NCBI GenBank assembly: GCA_031279205.1
Contig: JAITIX010000023.1
Coordinates: 1 to 34,384, forward strand
Length of the DNA: 34,384 bases
Source of the DNA: Treponema sp.
GTDB lineage: Bacteria > Spirochaetota > Spirochaetia > Treponematales > Breznakiellaceae
Direction: 5' to 3'
Shown: positions 32,838-34,384 of the stretch, in pieces
Layout of the letters: each line of letters opens with the position of its first letter
Position numbering within the stretch: position 1 is the first letter of the stretch
Notes under the pieces: model-generated
What the model was told of the DNA's origin: nothing
The model's input: the letters and a program-made list of their open reading frames with translations, nothing else
The model's database searches: none
Made by a program: the position numbers and the translations under genes

Positions 32838-33792
32838 AACCAGACTCCTTTACCAATTTAATGGTATCATCAATAGTTTGCCCGTCAGCGGTTAAATACC
32901 CTGACGTGAAAATAGAATCGGCAACTTTAAATAAGTCCCGTTCATTTCCCTTAAAATAAACTTCCCTTCCCGCCGCACAGCGGATCGAGGCGGACGCAAG
33001 CATAAACCGCGCAAGACATAAGACTTTAAGGCAGTATGCTGTTGTTAAATGCGCGGTATCTGCTTTCTCAAGGCTGGTTCCTTTAATGGGCAGCAGGAAA
33101 TTAATAGGAACAGATTCTGGGTTTATGCTTCGCAGTTCCAGCAGCATATCAACTACGTCGCTTTTACTTTCTCCAAGCCCGATTATTCCGCCAGAGCATA
33201 TTTCAAATCCTATGGCCTGCAGCATTTTTATATTCGCCACACGCTCTTCAAAAGTATGTGTTGTACAAATATTCGGATAAAAAGCGCGGCTTGTGTTTAG
33301 GTTATGGTTAATTCTGTCAAGTCCGGCCGCTTTTAATTTCCGCGCCTGAGCTTCAGTTAAAAACCCAATGGAACAGCAGATAGCGGTGTTTGTTTCAGCC
33401 TTTAATTTCCGCACATATTCGGAAAAGGCATCAATAGCTTTGTCGCTGAATCGTATGCCGCTCAACCCAATGCAATGACGGCTCAACCCGCGCTCCTTTG
33501 CCTGTTTTCCTGTTGCCAATAATTTCTCATAGGAAATTAAAGGATATGTTTCTATGCCAGAATCCGCGATCCGGGATTGAGCGCAATAGGCGCAGTCTTC
33601 AGTGCAATTACCGCTCTTCGCGTTTGAAAGGATTTGAATAGCCACAGTAAGCCCCTTGTGTTTTCTTCTTAAAACAAAGGCTGCTTCCAGCAGTTTATCC
33701 AGTTCTTCATCAGGCGTATTCAGTATTGCAAGACAGTCTTCTCGTGATAAAACGCCACTTTTCAGTATTCCTGAGCTGCTAGTGTCTGTCAT
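32818..33792 (-). CDS. bioB: Biotin synthase
   Basis: Radical SAM enzyme that inserts sulfur into dethiobiotin. 324 residues. The 4Fe-4S motif is CTEDCAYC. Residues equivalent to the second-cluster ligands appear in HCIGLSGIRFS, AICCSIG, FEICSGGIIGLGE and IRCAAGREVYF. The N-terminal ILSNAKSGN and central NHNLNTS are family motifs. The Shine-Dalgarno is weak (CGGGA). It is first in bioB-bioY-ecfT. No bioA, bioD or bioF is visible, so dethiobiotin must come from elsewhere in the genome or from outside. A BirA-like site at 33847-33876 lies upstream. Confidence 0.95.
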   Translation of the reverse strand: MTDTSSSGILKSGVLSREDCLAILNTPDEELDKLLEAAFVLRRKHKGLTVAIQILSNAKSGNCTEDCAYCAQSRIADSGIETYPLISYEKLLATGKQAKERGLSRHCIGLSGIRFSDKAIDAFSEYVRKLKAETNTAICCSIGFLTEAQARKLKAAGLDRINHNLNTSRAFYPNICTTHTFEERVANIKMLQAIGFEICSGGIIGLGESKSDVVDMLLELRSINPESVPINFLLPIKGTSLEKADTAHLTTAYCLKVLCLARFMLASASIRCAAGREVYFKGNERDLFKVADSIFTSGYLTADGQTIDDTIKLVKESGFEYCIE

Positions 33793-33846
33793 GCATCCCG
33801 CTTCCCGAAATTTCTTGAGTAGTACACTTTGGCAGAAAGACCACTT

Positions 33847-33876
33847 TTGTTATCCATGATGCAGAGAGGTTAACGA
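33847..33876 (-). promoter_or_regulatory. Candidate BirA operator upstream of bioB
   Basis: TTGTTATCC (33847-33855), 12-bp spacer, GGTTAACGA (33868-33876). Each half differs by one base from the BirA half-sites TTGTTAACC and GGTTAACAA. It is 55-84 bp upstream of the bioB start, where a promoter would lie. Known sites usually have spacers of about 13-16 bp, so the spacing is short. Confidence 0.5.
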
Positions 33877-33994
33877 AGTCCAAAAATTTCGTCAAGAGGT
33901 CGCCAGAAATATCTTTCTATGAGTTTCTCTCGCTTTGATTTTGGGTAATCCTCCGTAAATCAAGAATGACATACTCCCACGCCTGTTCCTGTGG

Positions 33995-34266
33995 TTCGGG
34001 GTTGACCCCGGCGCTTCGGGGGTTGACCCCCACGCTTCGGGGGTTAACCCCGCTGGTTCGGGGGTTGACCCCGGCGGTTCGGGGGTTGACCCCGGCGGTT
34101 CGGGGGTTGACCCCGCTGGTTCGGGGGTTGACCCCGCTGGTTCGGGGGTTGACCCCGCTGGTTCGGGGGTTGACCCCGGCGGTTCGGGGGTTAACCCCGG
34201 CGGTTCGGGGGTTGACCCCGCTGGTTCGGGGGTTGACCCCGGCGCTTCGGGGGTTGACCCCGCTAG
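33995..34266. repeat. 21-bp tandem array 3 (13 units)
   Basis: Thirteen units, TTCGGGGGTTGACCCC plus a 5-bp variable tail (GCTGG, GGCGG or GGCGC). The first unit is 20 bp, the rest 21. The core GGGGTTGACCCC is one base from a palindrome and becomes perfect (GGGGTTAACCCC) in units 3 and 10. It is open on both strands: plus reads RGLTPLV heptads, minus reads GSTPEPA heptads. I call it a repeat, not a gene. It lies about 200 bp upstream of bioB. Confidence 0.95.
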
Positions 34267-34384
34267 TTCGGGCGCCGGGCTTTGTTCCGGTATTTCCAAA
34301 GAACCTTAGAAAAACGGCGCGTAAGGTTCGGGCTGTTTGCGGCGTTTGGGCAGCACTATAAAGAAACCCGTAGTGGTTTACGCC
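34267..34384. other. Window end after array 3; nothing recognised
   Basis: Sequence continues GC-rich, with no gene, RNA or terminator that I can support before the window ends. Confidence 0.4.

Noticed and set aside
33892-34361. Overlapping frames on both strands across array 3 (RGLTPLV and GSTPEPA heptads)
   Set aside because: Open on both strands because of the repeat; no recognisable domain. The minus frame has an ATG, but its ending outside the array is not protein-like.

Overview
The window looks like a chromosomal segment from a Treponema-type spirochaete. By eye the G+C content is moderate, around half, which fits the termite-gut or free-living treponemes better than the AT-rich oral ones. 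That placement is inference. It rests on the flgB-flgC-fliE-fliF-fliG-fliH-fliI-fliJ order I recall from T. pallidum, the spoVG/rplY neighbourhood I recall from other spirochaetes, and the general gene complement. No phage, insertion sequence, CRISPR array or rRNA is visible.

Layout. 1-2077: the tail of a family 1 glycosidase, then ptsH-ptsI. 2491-4157: glyS, then a small PC4/YdbC-like gene, convergent with rnhA. 4770-8193: groEL, convergent with an acyl-CoA synthetase across a bidirectional terminator. 8441-12146: glgC, argR and pgi as single units, each with its own promoter and/or terminator. 12198-13190: a degenerate zone holding a frameshifted gene, a 21-bp tandem array and a 26-28-bp repeat block. 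13175-16768: a minus-strand operon iorA-iorB-aminotransferase for amino-acid (2-oxoacid) oxidation. 16859-19094: ispE, a 5'-truncated gene remnant, then spoVG - tRNA-Gln(UUG) - rplY. 19180-20463: an RlpA-like protein and a second SPOR protein. 20509-23592: a UPF0158-GNAT fusion, an unrecognised exported probable beta-barrel protein and a GntR/FCD regulator. 23593-24387: repeats without a recognisable gene. 24388-31452: the flgB-fliJ basal body, C-ring and export operon. 31509-33792: a minus-strand biotin operon bioB-bioY-ecfT. 33995-34266: a third 21-bp array.

How the genes work together. Sugar handling (GH1 glycosidase, HPr/EI, pgi, glgC), amino-acid fermentation (aminotransferase feeding indolepyruvate:ferredoxin oxidoreductase) and biotin acquisition or finishing (BioY/EcfT uptake, BioB) surround a complete early flagellar operon.

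The least explained signal is a set of three tandem arrays, each with an exact or near-exact 21-bp period and an 8-12-bp dyad-symmetric core, at 12740-12987, 23880-24084 and 33995-34266. Twenty-one bp is both seven codons and about two helical turns. The arrays therefore stay open in several frames and also place their palindromes on one face of the DNA. A second unexplained element is a dense set of hairpins with GNRA-type loops between flgC and fliE (25308-25505). It separates a strong Shine-Dalgarno sequence from the fliE start. Other regulatory candidates are a BirA-like operator upstream of bioB and an SD-masking hairpin in front of the PC4-like gene. Lysine replaces the regulatory serine at position 46 of HPr. 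All functional calls come from reading the sequence and remembering families; no database search was run.
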